DNA from: Maylandia zebra
Lineage: Eukaryota > Chordata > Actinopteri > Cichliformes > Cichlidae
NCBI RefSeq assembly: GCF_041146795.1
Contig: NC_135179.1
Location: 31,438,547 to 31,502,546 of the forward strand
Direction: 5' to 3'
Length of the DNA: 64,000 nt
The notes beneath the pieces are model-generated. The model worked only from the letters and a program-made list of their open reading frames with translations, was not told where the DNA came from and did no database searches. The position numbers and the translations under genes are program-made. Positions 1-11,342 of this stretch are shown piece by piece; within the stretch, counting starts at the first letter, position 1, and every line of letters starts with the position of its first letter.

Positions 1-2
1 TT

Positions 3-886
3 CTAAACAGAGAAACAGACGAGGACCACAGCGTCAAGACAATGAAAGCAACCTTACAGGCAGCTGTCACGAAGCGCTTCAGTGACGTCGAGACTTCATC
101 TCCACCATACTTGACCCAAGGTAAAGTCTGTGTGCTATAGGTATTCAATGATAAACTACAGCACTAAATGTAAGATTAATTTCCATCTGAAAATATTATA
201 TTTTTGTAACTAAAATACACAAATACAAATGTATGCAATATATATAATATGAAATATATTTCCCTTATTACTACCAGAAAGTCAAATGGCTGGCATCTGT
301 GACAGTGGTTTAGGGGAAACTAAAATCAGTCCTATTTTTCCACATATTAATACATTCATGAATTTTGTGCAGGTATAAAGATCGCTTCTTCTCCAACAAC
401 ACTGCTCCGGAGGCCAAGCTGCACCTGAAGCAGGAGCTGCAGATGATGTCCAGAGCTGAGGCAGAGGGGAGTCGGGCAGAAACTGCAGAACCTCCTGCTA
501 AACTGTTCGTCAAGGCCCAGGCCAGCACTAGCAGCAGTCTGGACACTGTATTTGACGAAATCGCTAAGGAGCAGCCCCAGGCAGCACAGCCGCTGGCACC
601 AGGTGCTGCCATTGAGCTCGACACATACCTCGGAGAGGCCCCGAGCCCTCGTGAAGACAGTCCTCTGAAGTACTGGGGTGTCAACAAAATCAGGTTCCCC
701 ACTTTGGCTAAAATGGCCCATAAATACCTCTCAGCCCCATGTAGCAGTGTGGAAAGTGACAGGCTTTTTAGCTCAGTGTCACACATTATAGATGAAAACA
801 GAAACAGGCTGGCTGCTGATCATGCAGAAAAGCTACTTTTCTTAAAAAAAACCTGCCACTCACTTTTTCTAAATAGGCTCCATTAA
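3..886 (+). pseudogene. hAT transposase, 3' portion (two exon-like blocks)
   Basis: Two blocks read as a hAT-superfamily transposase, the enzyme that cuts and pastes hAT elements. Block 1 (3-120) encodes a stretch with the motif VKTMKATLQAAVTKRF and ends at a GTAAAG donor. Block 2 (373-886) starts after a TGCAG acceptor with RYKDRFFSNN. It ends in a classic hAT C-terminal dimerisation domain: DSPLKYWGVNK, then FPTLAKMAHKYLSAPCSSVESDRLFS, then ENRNRLAADHAEKLLFLKK, followed by TAA. The usual LDxRYKDR segment is partly missing, and the two blocks do not join in frame with the visible splice sites. The copy therefore looks defective, or a small exon is hidden. The 5' half, with BED finger and catalytic core, lies outside the window. 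A domesticated ZBED-like gene is an alternative, but the transposon-like tail downstream argues against it. Confidence 0.75.
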
Positions 887-1881
887 GCGAGTCGTCTTAG
901 ACTTGATGTTAATACCTACCTCAGTTGCACTGACTGCCACAGTTCTATGTTGGTGGATGTTGTTAGTTTATTCAAATATTGTGCACTAAATAGCAAAGAC
1001 GTTTATTAATGCCCCTTTTGTTGTCCAAAATAAGAATCAACAGCAGCTGGTTTAGCTTGATAAGCTGTTGTTAGAATGTATTTAATATTACTTTCTACAC
1101 CAGGATCTTTTCTACGTAGCTGACAGCTGGTAACTGTGCAGGGGCGCGTCTAGCAAAGTTTTGCCAGGGGGCCAGGTAGGGCATTAACAGGGAGAGGGGG
1201 GCACAAAGAAATACTTTTATTTATTATTCTCATGTCTAGTTAAAAAAAAAAATCTGAATCTTACAACCAAAGTTTTCATCTGATGCAAAATGTATAGAAA
1301 TCCATTATTGTATATAGTAACTATGAGTCTAATATATACCCTAGTAGGTTACCCTAGAACCTACAGTACTTTTTCCTTTGGGAAGGTACCATCCGTGCAG
1401 TCTGCAATTCTGTTGAAGAAAGATGTTGAATTTATGTAATTATTGTAGAAATATAATTGATTTCTGTGCATTTGTTTTACACGTGCATTAAAGTCGATTA
1501 CGTTGATGAAGCATCATGAGGTGGGGGGTGGTTCAAAATTTTTTTGCTTGACATTGGCAACCCTATTAATTAAGTTGTTTAATATTTCCACTACGTACTT
1601 TTTAGAATACCAGAATAGGGAGGATGGTGCAGGTTCAAGTTTATTAGATTGATCAGTTTTGCTGAACTATGAAATATTTTGGGTGCAGTGTGTTTTTGCA
1701 TACAGGTATAACAGAATAGCTTTAGTGTTTTGTTTTTTAAAACCTGAGTATGAACTTATACAAAATGCAGCAAGATAAAAAACAAACCGTTTTATTGACT
1801 ATAAAATACACTATATCGGATTAATATCGGTATCGGCAGATATCCAAATTTATGATATCGGTATCAGTATCGGTAGCGTGC
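887..1881 (+). mobile_element. Probable 3' untranslated tail of the hAT element, with other repeat material
   Basis: No coding sequence is visible. The stretch around 1812-1876 repeats TATCGGTATCGG-type words on both sides of a short spacer, typical of the subterminal DNA of some fish hAT elements. It may mark the 3' end of the element whose transposase lies at 3-886. The part near 1138-1250, with many G runs, looks like unrelated repeat DNA. The exact terminus and target duplication cannot be set because the 5' end is outside the window. Confidence 0.35.
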
Positions 1882-4377
1882 CATCTAGTAAAAAGTTCTC
1901 TGAAACCTGAGGAGAAAAGTACAATTTACCTTTCATATGTACGCCCGCTGATATGCACGCAGGACAAGGAAGAACACTCAAAGTCTGCATGGCCTCTGCC
2001 CTGGTGTCCCGGTTAAAGAAAGAGTTGCTAGTACAACCTTTGCTTAACAGCAGTAACTTGTATTTACCTGGGCTTTTGTTCAGTATGGAAGACATGGGGA
2101 TGAGGGTCGAGGACAACACTGATAATGGGTAATGTGGATTGTAATAATGACAGAAATAGTTCAGATTTTTTTGCCATAATTAAGCAGTCCTATTTCTGGC
2201 AGTAAGTACTCTGTTATAACCAGGTTTTAGCTTCAGTATGACAAGAGTGGGACCAGCAGGACCTATATGAAATGTCAAGTTACCTGTCAACAATATCTAA
2301 ATTAAGTCAGAATGACAGTAACACACTGATTGGCGTCTTGTTCTTTATTATGTCACACTCTGGTATGAAAGCACTTCTGAAAGAACTGGTTTCATTCCTC
2401 AAAGAGAAACTCCCTTTTCTTGCTTTTCCAGCCTCTGATGAGAAATACTTACCTATATTTACCTAAGTGGAAGGAGAGTGGTTTTCTGTGATGGTGACGC
2501 TTCATCAAAGACCACAATCATACCTCTCTCTGCATATTTAAAGAATTAAAATACATATTTTCTATATCTCTTCTCATAACTGTGGTACTCCAACAACAAA
2601 CTGAATTCCTGCCCTGTGACTCAGGTTTGAGGTACAGCAACTGCTTCGGGTCCTGAGCACTAAGCACATTAGCAGATTTCTGAGGAGATTGGAAAACCAG
2701 GATCCTGACCGGTACCAGGAAATACTCCCCCACCCCCCCACACACAAACCTTCTTCAAGGAAAATAAGACAGTCAGGAGAAGGATGATATGATGTTATAG
2801 GCTGAGGATGATGAGTACGGTTACACAGCTAGAACTCTTAGACAGCAGTCCAATTACCATGTAAACAATAGACAATATGCCAGCCTGTGAGCTAGAAACA
2901 TTCAGCAGCCAAAGAGGGGGGGGGGGGGGGGGGGGGGAGACAACTGAGCCACAAAACACACGAGTGGATCTGTGAGCCGAGCTGAAATAACACTCTGATG
3001 CTTCGGGCTACGTGAGTTTGGAGAACAAATTTACATGATCATTCAGAGCTCATTTTGCTGTACTTGTTGTAGCGAACTCCTTCCCAGTAATAACGTAGAG
3101 GGACCCATTAACTACTTTATGATAAGTAATCTTACTCGTTATATCCCTGCAACTTGAAACAACGCTGAAAACACGTTATGAACAGACATCAAAATGCATC
3201 GATAAATCTGTATTTAATTAGGAGTGCTGACCGCGGACTGAAGGGAAGCGCTGATAATGGGCTGAAGGCAGGGGCTACTGTAAATACTGCACATTTATTT
3301 ATTTATTTATAAGATTGAAGACTTATCTAAATGACATAGTTTGCTCCGTGTGTTTTCACTGAACACCGTGTATTTTCTAAACATGCGTGAAATAAGTACG
3401 GAGGCTTTCTGTGGACTGGGCACAGGAAAACGCCGCGCGACAGGTGGTGTTTAAGCTGTACAACACGTCCCGCAGGATTCACAGAACGCTGCTTTGTTAG
3501 AGAAACTGTGAGTTTGCCGGCTTTTCTTGGCGGAAAGAATTACATCTGAATTTCGAAGCGGAACATAATCAACAAAAAAACAAAAAGACCTTTGACTCGT
3601 GCACAGCAGCCACACAAAGAACACGCAGCTGAACTTTAAACTTACTTACCTCTTGCGGATTGTGGGTTATTTCACTTTGGCAGAAGAAACTTCCACTGCT
3701 TCGTTTACTTGTTGAATGTGTGAGAGCATTATTGCTCCGTGTCGGCGTTACTTTCGGTTGTTACACGTTGTCAGTGTTACTTTTTCTCACTGTGTCGGCT
3801 GAAGAAAAAGATTCCATCCAGCTGTAGCTTCCCCCATGGTCCAAGCTCATCTGAGGAGCAGACTTTCCGTCTGAGTGTGAAAACGATCCGCAAGAAGAAA
3901 CGAGTTCCGCTTTTGTTTTCAAAATAAAATACCTAACGCTCATGTCAAGAGATCCAAAGAGCGAAATTAAGTTCAATGATCTGTGCTGTTTCCAAAAGCC
4001 TTTCTTTACATGCTATATATAAAAAAATATATTAAAGAAAACGAATGTTCCACTGAATAATAACAACTGTCGTGTTACTCAAAGTACACTTTGGAGTTTG
4101 GACAGATTAAATAAGCAATGTTTGCAAATAAACTATGTTGTTCTTTACACTTTCGTGAGCAGTTACAATCACAGTAACAGTAGAGAATTTCAAAAACAAA
4201 AATAAGTGATGATAAGCTTTAACCCTATATTGAAATAACAAAACAATAAAGTTTCATATAAAAATGAAAATATCTAGCACAGAACAAGAACAATTGAAGG
4301 ACAGAAAACTTCTCTTGTGTTTGTTTCACATTCGCAACACTTATTTTTCCAAGTGTCAGTGGGAACCGGAGGTACGA
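1882..4377. other. Non-coding stretch, no gene recognised
   Basis: I see no convincing exon. One possible minus-strand first exon lies at about 3650-3960: read on the minus strand it ends at a strong GTAAGTAAG donor (plus 3641-3649). No coding partner exon was found at lower coordinates, so it stays a hint only. The short ORFs here have no family features. Confidence 0.4.
2916..2937 (+). repeat. Poly-G run of 22
   Basis: Twenty-two consecutive G. This is a length-unstable homopolymer that could form G-rich structures and is also a likely site of assembly error. Confidence 0.95.
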
Positions 4378-5183
4378 CCAGGGTAGGAAGTTGTTAGGGT
4401 TCCTGGGTCAGTGACCCAGTGTTTTGTGTTTTTGGTAATTTGATTTTGTTATTTCATTATATTCTAGCTTTGCTTTACGGGTTTTTCTTAGTTAAGGTCC
4501 TCTGGGTGGGGTTTGGTTAGAGTTTTAGTGTTTTGGTTTTCTGTCTTTGTTCCTTTGTTGCTGTCTTTCCTGTCTGCTGTATTTCCACGTCCAGTCAGTG
4601 TCTGTGTCTGCCCTGGTCCCACGTCTCTGTTCCCTTTGTTTTAGTGCCTGCCTGTGAGTCTGTGTTATGTTTCCTGTTTTACTTTGGAAGTCCATGTCTG
4701 ATGTTAATGTGTCTGGTTTTGCTTCCCCTGGTCTCGTTAGGCCTGATTTGCCCCAGCTGTGTTTCCCTCCTGTTACTCATTCCCTGATTGCTCCCTCTGT
4801 GTATTTAAGCCCTGTGTTTCTCTGTATCCATGTCGTGATCTACTGTTTATTTTGCTGTGTGTTTTGCTAGTCCACTGGTGTTAGTTTATTTTGAGTTTTT
4901 CCAGTTGTGTTATGTTTGCGTTCAGCATTAAAGCTGTTTTGGTTTAAGTTTGTCTCTGGGGCCCGTTCTTCGTACGTCGCTTACTACATCCAAGATCAAA
5001 TGACACATCCAAGATCAAATCATCGCGCTAACCGTGAGCGCGCTAATCCGGTTCCCCGAACACACCTGCTGTTGACGATTAGTACAGCTGGACGCAGTAA
5101 TGTGACATCACTGGGTGTCGTAAAAGGGGCTACGCATCGATAGTAGAAACATTGATCGGCAACCCTCTGATTGGTCGGCGAAA

Positions 5184-5349
5184 ATGTCGACGGAGCGCGC
5201 TCGGCTCGGTATTTTTCGGCAGCAGAGCAAGAACTCTTGAGTGAGGGATTTCAGGAGTTTCAGAGTTTAATCAGAACGCAAGGGAACACTGCAAAGGCTG
5301 CAAAAGCAAGGAGAGAGGGCTGGCAGGAAGTTGCTGACAAATTAAACTC
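5184..5349 (+). pseudogene. Harbinger Myb/SANT-like protein, first exon, frameshifted
   Basis: The ATG at 5184 is out of frame with the conserved downstream part (ARYFSAAEQELLSEGF ... RREGWQEVADKLN), which ends at a GTAAGT donor at 5350. Copy 2 of the element (61788) has the frame intact, so a small indel near 5190-5215 broke this one. This trihelix-like protein normally helps the nuclease bind element DNA. Confidence 0.7.
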
Positions 5350-5376
5350 GTAAGTAATTTAATAATAACAATAATA

Positions 5377-5572
5377 ATGGAGTGGATTGATATAGCGCTT
5401 TTCAAGGCACCCAAAGCGCTGTACAATGCCACTATTCAGTCACTCTCACATTCACACACTGGGGGAGGCAGCTACAGTTGTAGCCACAGCTGCCCTGGGG
5501 CAGACTGACAGAAGCCAGGCTGCCATATCGCGCCATCGGCCCCTCTGGCCAACACCAGTAGGCGGTAGGGTA
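5377..5572 (+). repeat. Interspersed repeat inside Harbinger copy 1
   Basis: The repeat begins with a TAATAATAA-type run, then ATATAGCGCTTTTCAAGGC and a stretch rich in TGGAGGCAGCTACAG-like words. The same sequence is at the same place in copy 2 (61977-62172), so it joined the element before the copies spread. A truncated relative is at 8822-8952. Confidence 0.7.
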
Positions 5573-5842
5573 GATTTATTATATTACACTATATTATCCA
5601 ATATTATATTACATTATATTATAATATGTTATATTTTATCCTCTGTCACATTAGAGCCACGACAGGACCCACTAGAACATGGGAACAGGTAAAAGTGAAA
5701 TATAAGAATATTCTACAGAATGGTAATATTTATCACTTATATTGCTTTTAGTCTCTTGGAAAGAGACCCTGGAATAATCTGTTTGTTTATAACAGCAACC
5801 AAGAAAAGGGCAGAGCAACAAAAGACAGGTGGTGGTCCTGCA

Positions 5843-6055
5843 CCCCCTCGTCAACAAGTTGGTTAAGTAAATAATACCCTCACGGGAAAATCGATATCTC
5901 TCTATGAGCACACTGTCGCGCTGAGCTAAAGGATCCTGTCTGTCCCGCAATATACGCTGAATTCTGAGGACTCTCCTTATCAATCTTGCACCTTCCGCAA
6001 TGGGTGGCTCGCGTATACGGACAGGACATGGCTGCGACAGGCTTCCCAAATCCAC
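5843..6055 (-). pseudogene. Harbinger nuclease (HARBI1-like), N-terminal fragment
   Basis: Minus-strand reading from the ATG at 6055 gives about 71 residues with RDRQDPLAQRDSVLIERY and FSREGIIYLTNLLTRG. This matches the start of Harbinger nucleases (RDRxNPL ... YRFxREGIxYLxDLL). The catalytic DDE region is absent, so the fragment cannot be an active nuclease. Confidence 0.75.
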
Positions 6056-6580
6056 CTTCGCTTTTATAGCCGTGGTCTCTCATCTTGATTACACGAAGTA
6101 ATTTACAATTGCTACTCTGAAATATGAATTAAATCTGTAATAATCACATACATGTAATAGAATGTTAATAGTACATTTCCCTTTTTTAGGAAATGACCTG
6201 TGTGAAATCAATAAATGGATCAGGTGCTGCATTGTCTTTAGTTACATTGATGTTATTTATTTATGGTGAAACAGTGGTGGAATATCGCTGTTGCTTTCGT
6301 ATGAATGACGCGGACATACCTGCGTGGCCGCGATCTAATCCTGTTTACATAAAGTAAACCTGCTCCCGAGCAGGTTTACGCTTACGGCTCTGTTGCTATG
6401 ACAGCAAGTCCCGGATGAGCTTCGGGGAACCGACTGATCCAGGATCACGCGAAATCGTCAACAATCTAATCCGGCTAACCTACTTAGCGAGGTACGAAGA
6501 ACGGGCCCCTGGAGTCTGCATCTTGGGTCCTATCCCTGTCCGCACACAGCCGTCACCTAACAGAAGATCGCGACCAGAAC

Positions 6581-7771
6581 GTGGACCCTGCAGACTCCTT
6601 TTCCTCGGAGTTCAATGGCGAGACGGAGCGGCTGGTAAGCCTGCTCGACCGCATTGCCCAGTCACGGGATCTACGGACTATGGCAGTCGGGCTGAATGCA
6701 GTGGATGCCATCATTCGCCATAACCCTCAGCTGTCTCAGTTTGCTAAGGACACTAAGTTGGATGACACCATTACTGCCTGGAGAGAGCAAGTCAAGGCTG
6801 GTGAGCTTGCTCTCTCACTCTCTACATCTTCCCCACCGTTACCCCAGGACAACACACACTCTCCTTCTGTCTCAACATTGCCACGGACTTCCTCTCCCTC
6901 CCCACACCAGCTGGGTTCTCGTTCACCTGCCTTTTTTCTGGCAGCTATGTGGTCAGAGGATGAGGAGGTGGTCTCTTTTTCTCCACCGGTTCCTGTTTCC
7001 TCATCCCGAAGGAAACGGCGTTCTGGCCGCCGCCACAACAGAACTATTGAGCATTCTGACTCTGGACATTCTGACATCACACCCACTTCATCTGTTCTGC
7101 AAACTGGTTCTGCTGGAGGGTCCGAGGGGCCCGTTTGGCTTCCTGTCTCCGCTGGAGGGTCCGAGGGGCCCGTTTGGCTTCCTGTCTCCGCTGGAGGGTC
7201 CGAGGGGCCCGTTCTGCTTCCTGACTCTGCTGTAGGGTCCGAGGGGCCCGTGCAGCCTCTTGCCTCGTCGGCTGGGGGTCCGGGAGGACCCAGCCAGCAC
7301 ATTCCAGTGTCTGCTGATGGTTCTGGTGCGGCCATTCAACCACCACCGGCTCCACCTGCAAACTCTAAATCTACACCGCCCGCAGTGTCTGCTTCCGCTT
7401 CGTCTGGTCCGGCCCCAGCCTCTGCGGCGCCGCCTGGTCCGGCCTCCGAGTGTTTAGCTTCGTCTGCGCCTGGGGTCCCCATGCCGTCTGGGCCTGCACG
7501 TCCTGTCCGGCCTGCACATCTGGCACATCCTGCTCGTCCTGCATGTCCTGTCCGGCCGATGACTGGACGTCGTTGCCGTCATGGCCGGCTCCTTGACCTA
7601 CGCCGCCGTCATGGACGGCCCCCTGAACTACGTCGCTGCCAGTGCCTCCCGCCCGGCCGGCCTCCTGATCTGCTCCGTCGCTGCCGGTGCCTCCCGCCTG
7701 GCCGGGTTTATTTTGAGTTTTTTTCCAGTTATGTTATGTTTGCGTTCAGCATTAAAGCTGTTTTGGTTTAA
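6581..7771 (+). CDS. Gag-like ORF of the non-autonomous LTR element
   Basis: An open frame of 396 codons lies inside the LTR element. The N-terminal ~75 residues are a compact, probably helical stretch (SLLDRIAQSRDLRTMAVGLN ... AITAWREQ-like). The rest is Ser/Pro-rich low-complexity sequence with a tandem 14-residue repeat (core AGGSEGPVWLPVS, DNA unit about 42 bp) at roughly 7117-7255. The frame runs on into the 3' LTR fragment, so the natural stop is probably lost and the C-terminus is artificial. No zinc knuckle or protease motif is visible. It may be a structural gag-type protein, or only a relic. Host function is not supported. Confidence 0.5.
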   Translation: MDPADSFSSEFNGETERLVSLLDRIAQSRDLRTMAVGLNAVDAIIRHNPQLSQFAKDTKLDDTITAWREQVKAGELALSLSTSSPPLPQDNTHSPSVSTLPRTSSPSPHQLGSRSPAFFLAAMWSEDEEVVSFSPPVPVSSSRRKRRSGRRHNRTIEHSDSGHSDITPTSSVLQTGSAGGSEGPVWLPVSAGGSEGPVWLPVSAGGSEGPVLLPDSAVGSEGPVQPLASSAGGPGGPSQHIPVSADGSGAAIQPPPAPPANSKSTPPAVSASASSGPAPASAAPPGPASECLASSAPGVPMPSGPARPVRPAHLAHPARPACPVRPMTGRRCRHGRLLDLRRRHGRPPELRRCQCLPPGRPPDLLRRCRCLPPGRVYFEFFSSYVMFAFSIKAVLV

Positions 7772-7833
7772 GTTTGTCTCTGGAGTCTGCATCTTGGGTC
7801 CTATCCCTGTCCGCACACAGCCGTCACCTAACA
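7704..7833 (+). repeat. 3' LTR fragment
   Basis: About 130 bp match the end of the 5' LTR, from TTTATTTTGAGTTTTT through the ATTAAA signal to CCTAACA. The first ~490 bp of the LTR are missing, apparently through a deletion reaching in from the internal ORF. Confidence 0.8.
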
Positions 7834-7954
7834 GAAGTATTGAAACCATGCCTTTAAAATAAAAGTACAGGTATTGTCGCATACAGGTTAGACACTAATA
7901 ATAGACACTAACTGTTTTATTTTAAAGGCATGGTTTCAATACTTCCTACCCTGG

Positions 7955-8821
7955 CAATGATGTTGCCTCCTCCCCCCACAACACGCAAAAGCAACAAAAA
8001 CAAACTCAAAATTAATTTTCTTGTCACGTGTTCCATTTGAGAAAACCGTATTGGTCTGAAGTTTTTGGCTTTAATTCCTCTGGAGTCGACAAAAGTGTAC
8101 TCTTAACACACAAACTTAAGAACATTTTAATCTAGGGCCATAATATGGACATATGTTAAAAACCCTGTTGTACCGTTCTCCCGACTTCTTTTGTACACGC
8201 TGTTAAGTCAATTTTTTTAAATACTCTAGAACTTGGTATATACTTTTGTGTTTACATCCCTTCAGAGTGGCTTCTTGACAACCATCCATTCTCAAGGACA
8301 TGATTTTCACATACTGTTTATCTGCTGTAGATAGTTTTTAGACTTTCCACTTCTTCGCGTTGTACTTGTCGTGTTTCCTCAATTTCTTAAGGACAAACTG
8401 TACACCACACCAAAATATGCCAAGCTTTCAATCAATAGTTTTTTGGGAATGACCTTGTTGGTGCCTGCCGAATTGGTTGATTTTTTTTTTTTTTTTTAAT
8501 TCATAAACTCAACTAAAGAAATGTGAAGAAATGATCAACGGGCTGCAAGACTGCAAATTTAAGATGCAATTTAAAATGATTTGTTGCTATTTTTTTCTGT
8601 TATGTGTAGACACAAGACTGATTCATTCTTTCAGTTAGGTGCCTTTTTATGGTTGAATTCATTACATTCATTTCAGAGAGGCTTAACATATAGACAGCAC
8701 TGAGTTTATTGTGCTAGGCCCTAAAAATATGAGAAATAAATTTGAAATGAGACCCTCACACTGACTCACATTTCTTTGGTGTCATATTTAATCATGATAT
8801 GTCCTTTAACTCACACATTAT
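7955..8821. other. Non-coding stretch, nothing recognised
   Basis: AT-rich DNA with no supported exon, RNA gene or clear repeat boundary. It contains a T run near 8480. Confidence 0.5.
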
Positions 8822-8952
8822 AATAATAATAATAATAATAATGGATTGGATTTATATAGCGCTTTTCAAGGCACCCAAAGCGCTTTACAATGCCACTATT
8901 CATTCACTCTTGCATTCACATACTGATGGAGGCAGTATGTGAATGCATAGCC
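8822..8952 (+). repeat. Truncated interspersed repeat ending in a short hairpin
   Basis: A TAA microsatellite (about 8821-8842) is followed by ATATAGCGCTTTTCAAGGCACC and CACTATTCATTCACTC, as in the repeat inside the Harbinger copies. The 3' part is replaced by a 14-bp perfect hairpin (8912-8925 with 8933-8946). Confidence 0.7.
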
Positions 8953-11342
8953 ACATGACTTAATTAAACAAATATGTAGATTTTTTTTCTGCACAATATT
9001 ACTAAAATTAGAAACATCCTGTCTTAGACTCATGCTGAAAAGCTAGTCCATGCACTTTGTTTTCTTTTCAGGTCTGGACTATTCTGATTACTATTTATTA
9101 CCATCTTCCAAAACCTTCCTGAAAAAACTTCCAAATAGAGCTCTCACTGTGTGCAAAACACCACAGTGATACTTCTAAGAGACTAGAAAAGAGACAGTTT
9201 TCCTCCCATTTTAGCTTCTCATCATTGTTTTCTTGTTGAATGTAGAATTTTATTTAAAATCCTTCTGCTTACATATAACGTCCTGAATCAGACCTCGCAG
9301 TTTTATATTATTCCTACAGAGCACTCTCAGACTCTCAGTTTTTAAAAGCAGAATGGGAGATAGAGCCTTCAGGCCCCTCTTCTCTGAACCCATCTGTCAG
9401 TTTAGCTTCACAAGCCATACACCCTGTATACTTTCATAATTAGCCTTAAAATGTTCATTTTTGAATTTGCTAATTTTGTTGAATCAGGTGAATATGAACC
9501 CTCACGTACTTATGCTGTGACACACTCAGACTTCTGGGGGACCACGATGCACTAAGCGTTTCTTCTCCAGTCACCTCTTTTCGGTCCTGATCTGTTTGTA
9601 GTTGTATCATCTTTCCTTTTACCTCCTTATAGTTGTAAAACACTGTAAATGTATGTTTTCCCATAGATCAGCACAGATCATTTAAAACTGCTTAATATTC
9701 TGTTTGTTTGTTGTTGTTGAAAGAGGAACCAAAGGTGGCAAACCACCAGTGCCGTTTAGAAGCTGCAGAGCTAAACAAAATTCCCATTTGCTGTACTTTT
9801 CCCATGAGAGGACAGAGATGACTATCGGGAATATTGTGCATGTGTCACTCTCAGCTCCGAAGTATCATTATCAGAGAATTATGGGCAGATCGCCAAAGAG
9901 ACTCGGTTCTGCATTTACTGAAGATTAAATAAGTTGTTTTGACAGAGATATGCCAGTTGTCATGAGCCACGACCGTGTTACAGTAAATCAGTGACAGTAA
10001 CTTGAGGAAACTTTGAAACCAGACCAGCATGCATTCATTGCATTATTTAGACCTGAGCCTTCCTTACCGTCACAAATGTTAAAACGTCTTCTGGGGAAAA
10101 GGCCTGTCATACCAGCACAAAGGTGGTATGATGGGGTATGACTTTTTCCTGGTTGAAATATTGGATAGTGTCATCCTGACCATTGCTCTGTAAGGTTGCG
10201 AAGTTTGGGGTCTACTCAGACAGAATTTCTACATGCAGAACTGTGCAGAAACATTTTACACATGCATGGAAAATCACCAACAAAGAACTGTCGAGCCTCC
10301 TCTCAAACACTCTGGCTGGTCTGTCAACAACACTGCTTTCCAAACACCAAACAGTAAAACAAATTACAACACAATGAAAAGATACGTGTCTAAAACACTG
10401 GAAACAATAAACTAAATGCAGAGACAGATTAGATTACCTGTGCAGAGATTATGAATTGTTAGAATATCTCTCAACTACCAGCAGAGACGGAGCCAACCAA
10501 GTGTAGTTCAGTGACCACAAATTGGCAACTAAACAAGAAACAAAAATTCACAGCAATCAAAAGGAAATAGATTGATAGATAACTGTCAAGATCATGCAGG
10601 GATAACATGAGGAGTTCAGCTGGAGCTCAAGTACTGGTGTTGTTGGAACAAAAGGGGAGGGGGGGTGAAACATTTAAAGATTCTGAAATTCACTAACCTT
10701 TACCTCTACCAATCACCTGAATTTTACAGCATTACAGATGATTGATCAATAATTTAATTTCATGTCCTTTTGGTGAGGCAGGAACTGGAAGTAACCATGA
10801 CTTAATAAACCAAGAGGACATCAGCTGATGTCTTCAGAGGAGGATGAAGAGCCATTTTCACACTCAGTGCATGACCATTTTCAGACCCTGCTGTATGTAA
10901 AGTCTTGCCATCATGGCTAAGGTGCAGCTATATATAATATATATTTATATTATGCTATATTCATTTAGCACAACCAAAATAGCATGAAAATAAAAAACTG
11001 AATGGCTCAAATTGTCTGTCGGGTCTTTCAAGGGTTATACATACTGAACAACCATAGAGTGACAGGTTCTGAGAAGCATTACATGAGAAAAATACCATAA
11101 AAAGCATCTTAAAAAGAAAGCTTGTAGCTCTATTAAATGTATCGTTTTTTCAGTGAAATTCCCAAAGATCCAACCAATACAGTTCTCTGAAATGCTTCTT
11201 TAATTGGATATATTTGTCCTCTGGAAGAAGAGCAATAATGAAAGAACTATACAGTGATGGATCTTTTCATGCACAGTGCTTTTTGTGAGCATCTCATCCT
11301 GGATTAAAACTGTTGTGTTCAAGTATTTTGGTTAGACAAACA
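8953..11342. other. Non-coding stretch, nothing recognised
   Basis: No supported exon. The short ORFs have no family features. It may be intergenic DNA downstream of the minus-strand DUF4806 gene. Confidence 0.5.

Larger units (their letters stand above)
4959..6508. mobile_element. PIF/Harbinger element, copy 1 (1550 bp, CTG target duplication)
   Basis: The terminal inverted repeats start GGGCCCGTTCTTCGTAC and end with its reverse complement. CTG flanks both sides (4956-4958 and 6509-6511), and removing the element restores the LTR sequence seen at 7770-7795. The element carries remnants of the two usual Harbinger genes facing each other: a Myb/SANT-like protein on plus and a nuclease start on minus. 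A near-identical copy sits at 61563-63119. Internal deletion of the nuclease makes it non-autonomous. Confidence 0.9.
4392..6562 (+). repeat. 5' LTR (about 618 bp of LTR, split by Harbinger)
   Basis: The LTR sequence is 4392-4958 plus 6512-6562. It contains a TATTTAA box near 4802 and an ATTAAA polyadenylation-type signal near 4927, the expected U3/R order. The last part matches the surviving 3' LTR at 7704-7833. Confidence 0.8.
4392..7833 (+). mobile_element. Non-autonomous LTR retrotransposon with GAAGT target duplication
   Basis: The element starts TGTTAGGG and ends CCTAACA, and is flanked by GAAGT on both sides (4387-4391 and 7834-7838). A 5-bp duplication and TG...CA ends are hallmarks of LTR retroelements. 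The 5' LTR runs 4392-6562 and is interrupted by a Harbinger element. The 3' LTR is only a fragment (about 7704-7833). The internal part holds one gag-like ORF. No protease, reverse transcriptase, RNase H or integrase is visible, so the element would have depended on another element's enzymes. Confidence 0.85.
4378..7954. repeat. 40-bp perfect inverted repeat, left arm split by an LTR element
   Basis: The left arm is 4378-4391 continued at 7839-7863. The right arm is 7915-7954. Once the LTR element and one copy of its 5-bp target duplication are ignored, the arms are perfect reverse complements over 40 nt, with a 51-nt loop (7864-7914). The arm begins CCAGGGTAGGAAG and ends AAAATAAAA. It could be a small MITE or a hairpin locus. 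Confidence 0.85.

Noticed and set aside
6736-7335. Minus-strand frames over the LTR element ORF
   Set aside because: They arise from the 42-bp tandem repeat and have no family features.
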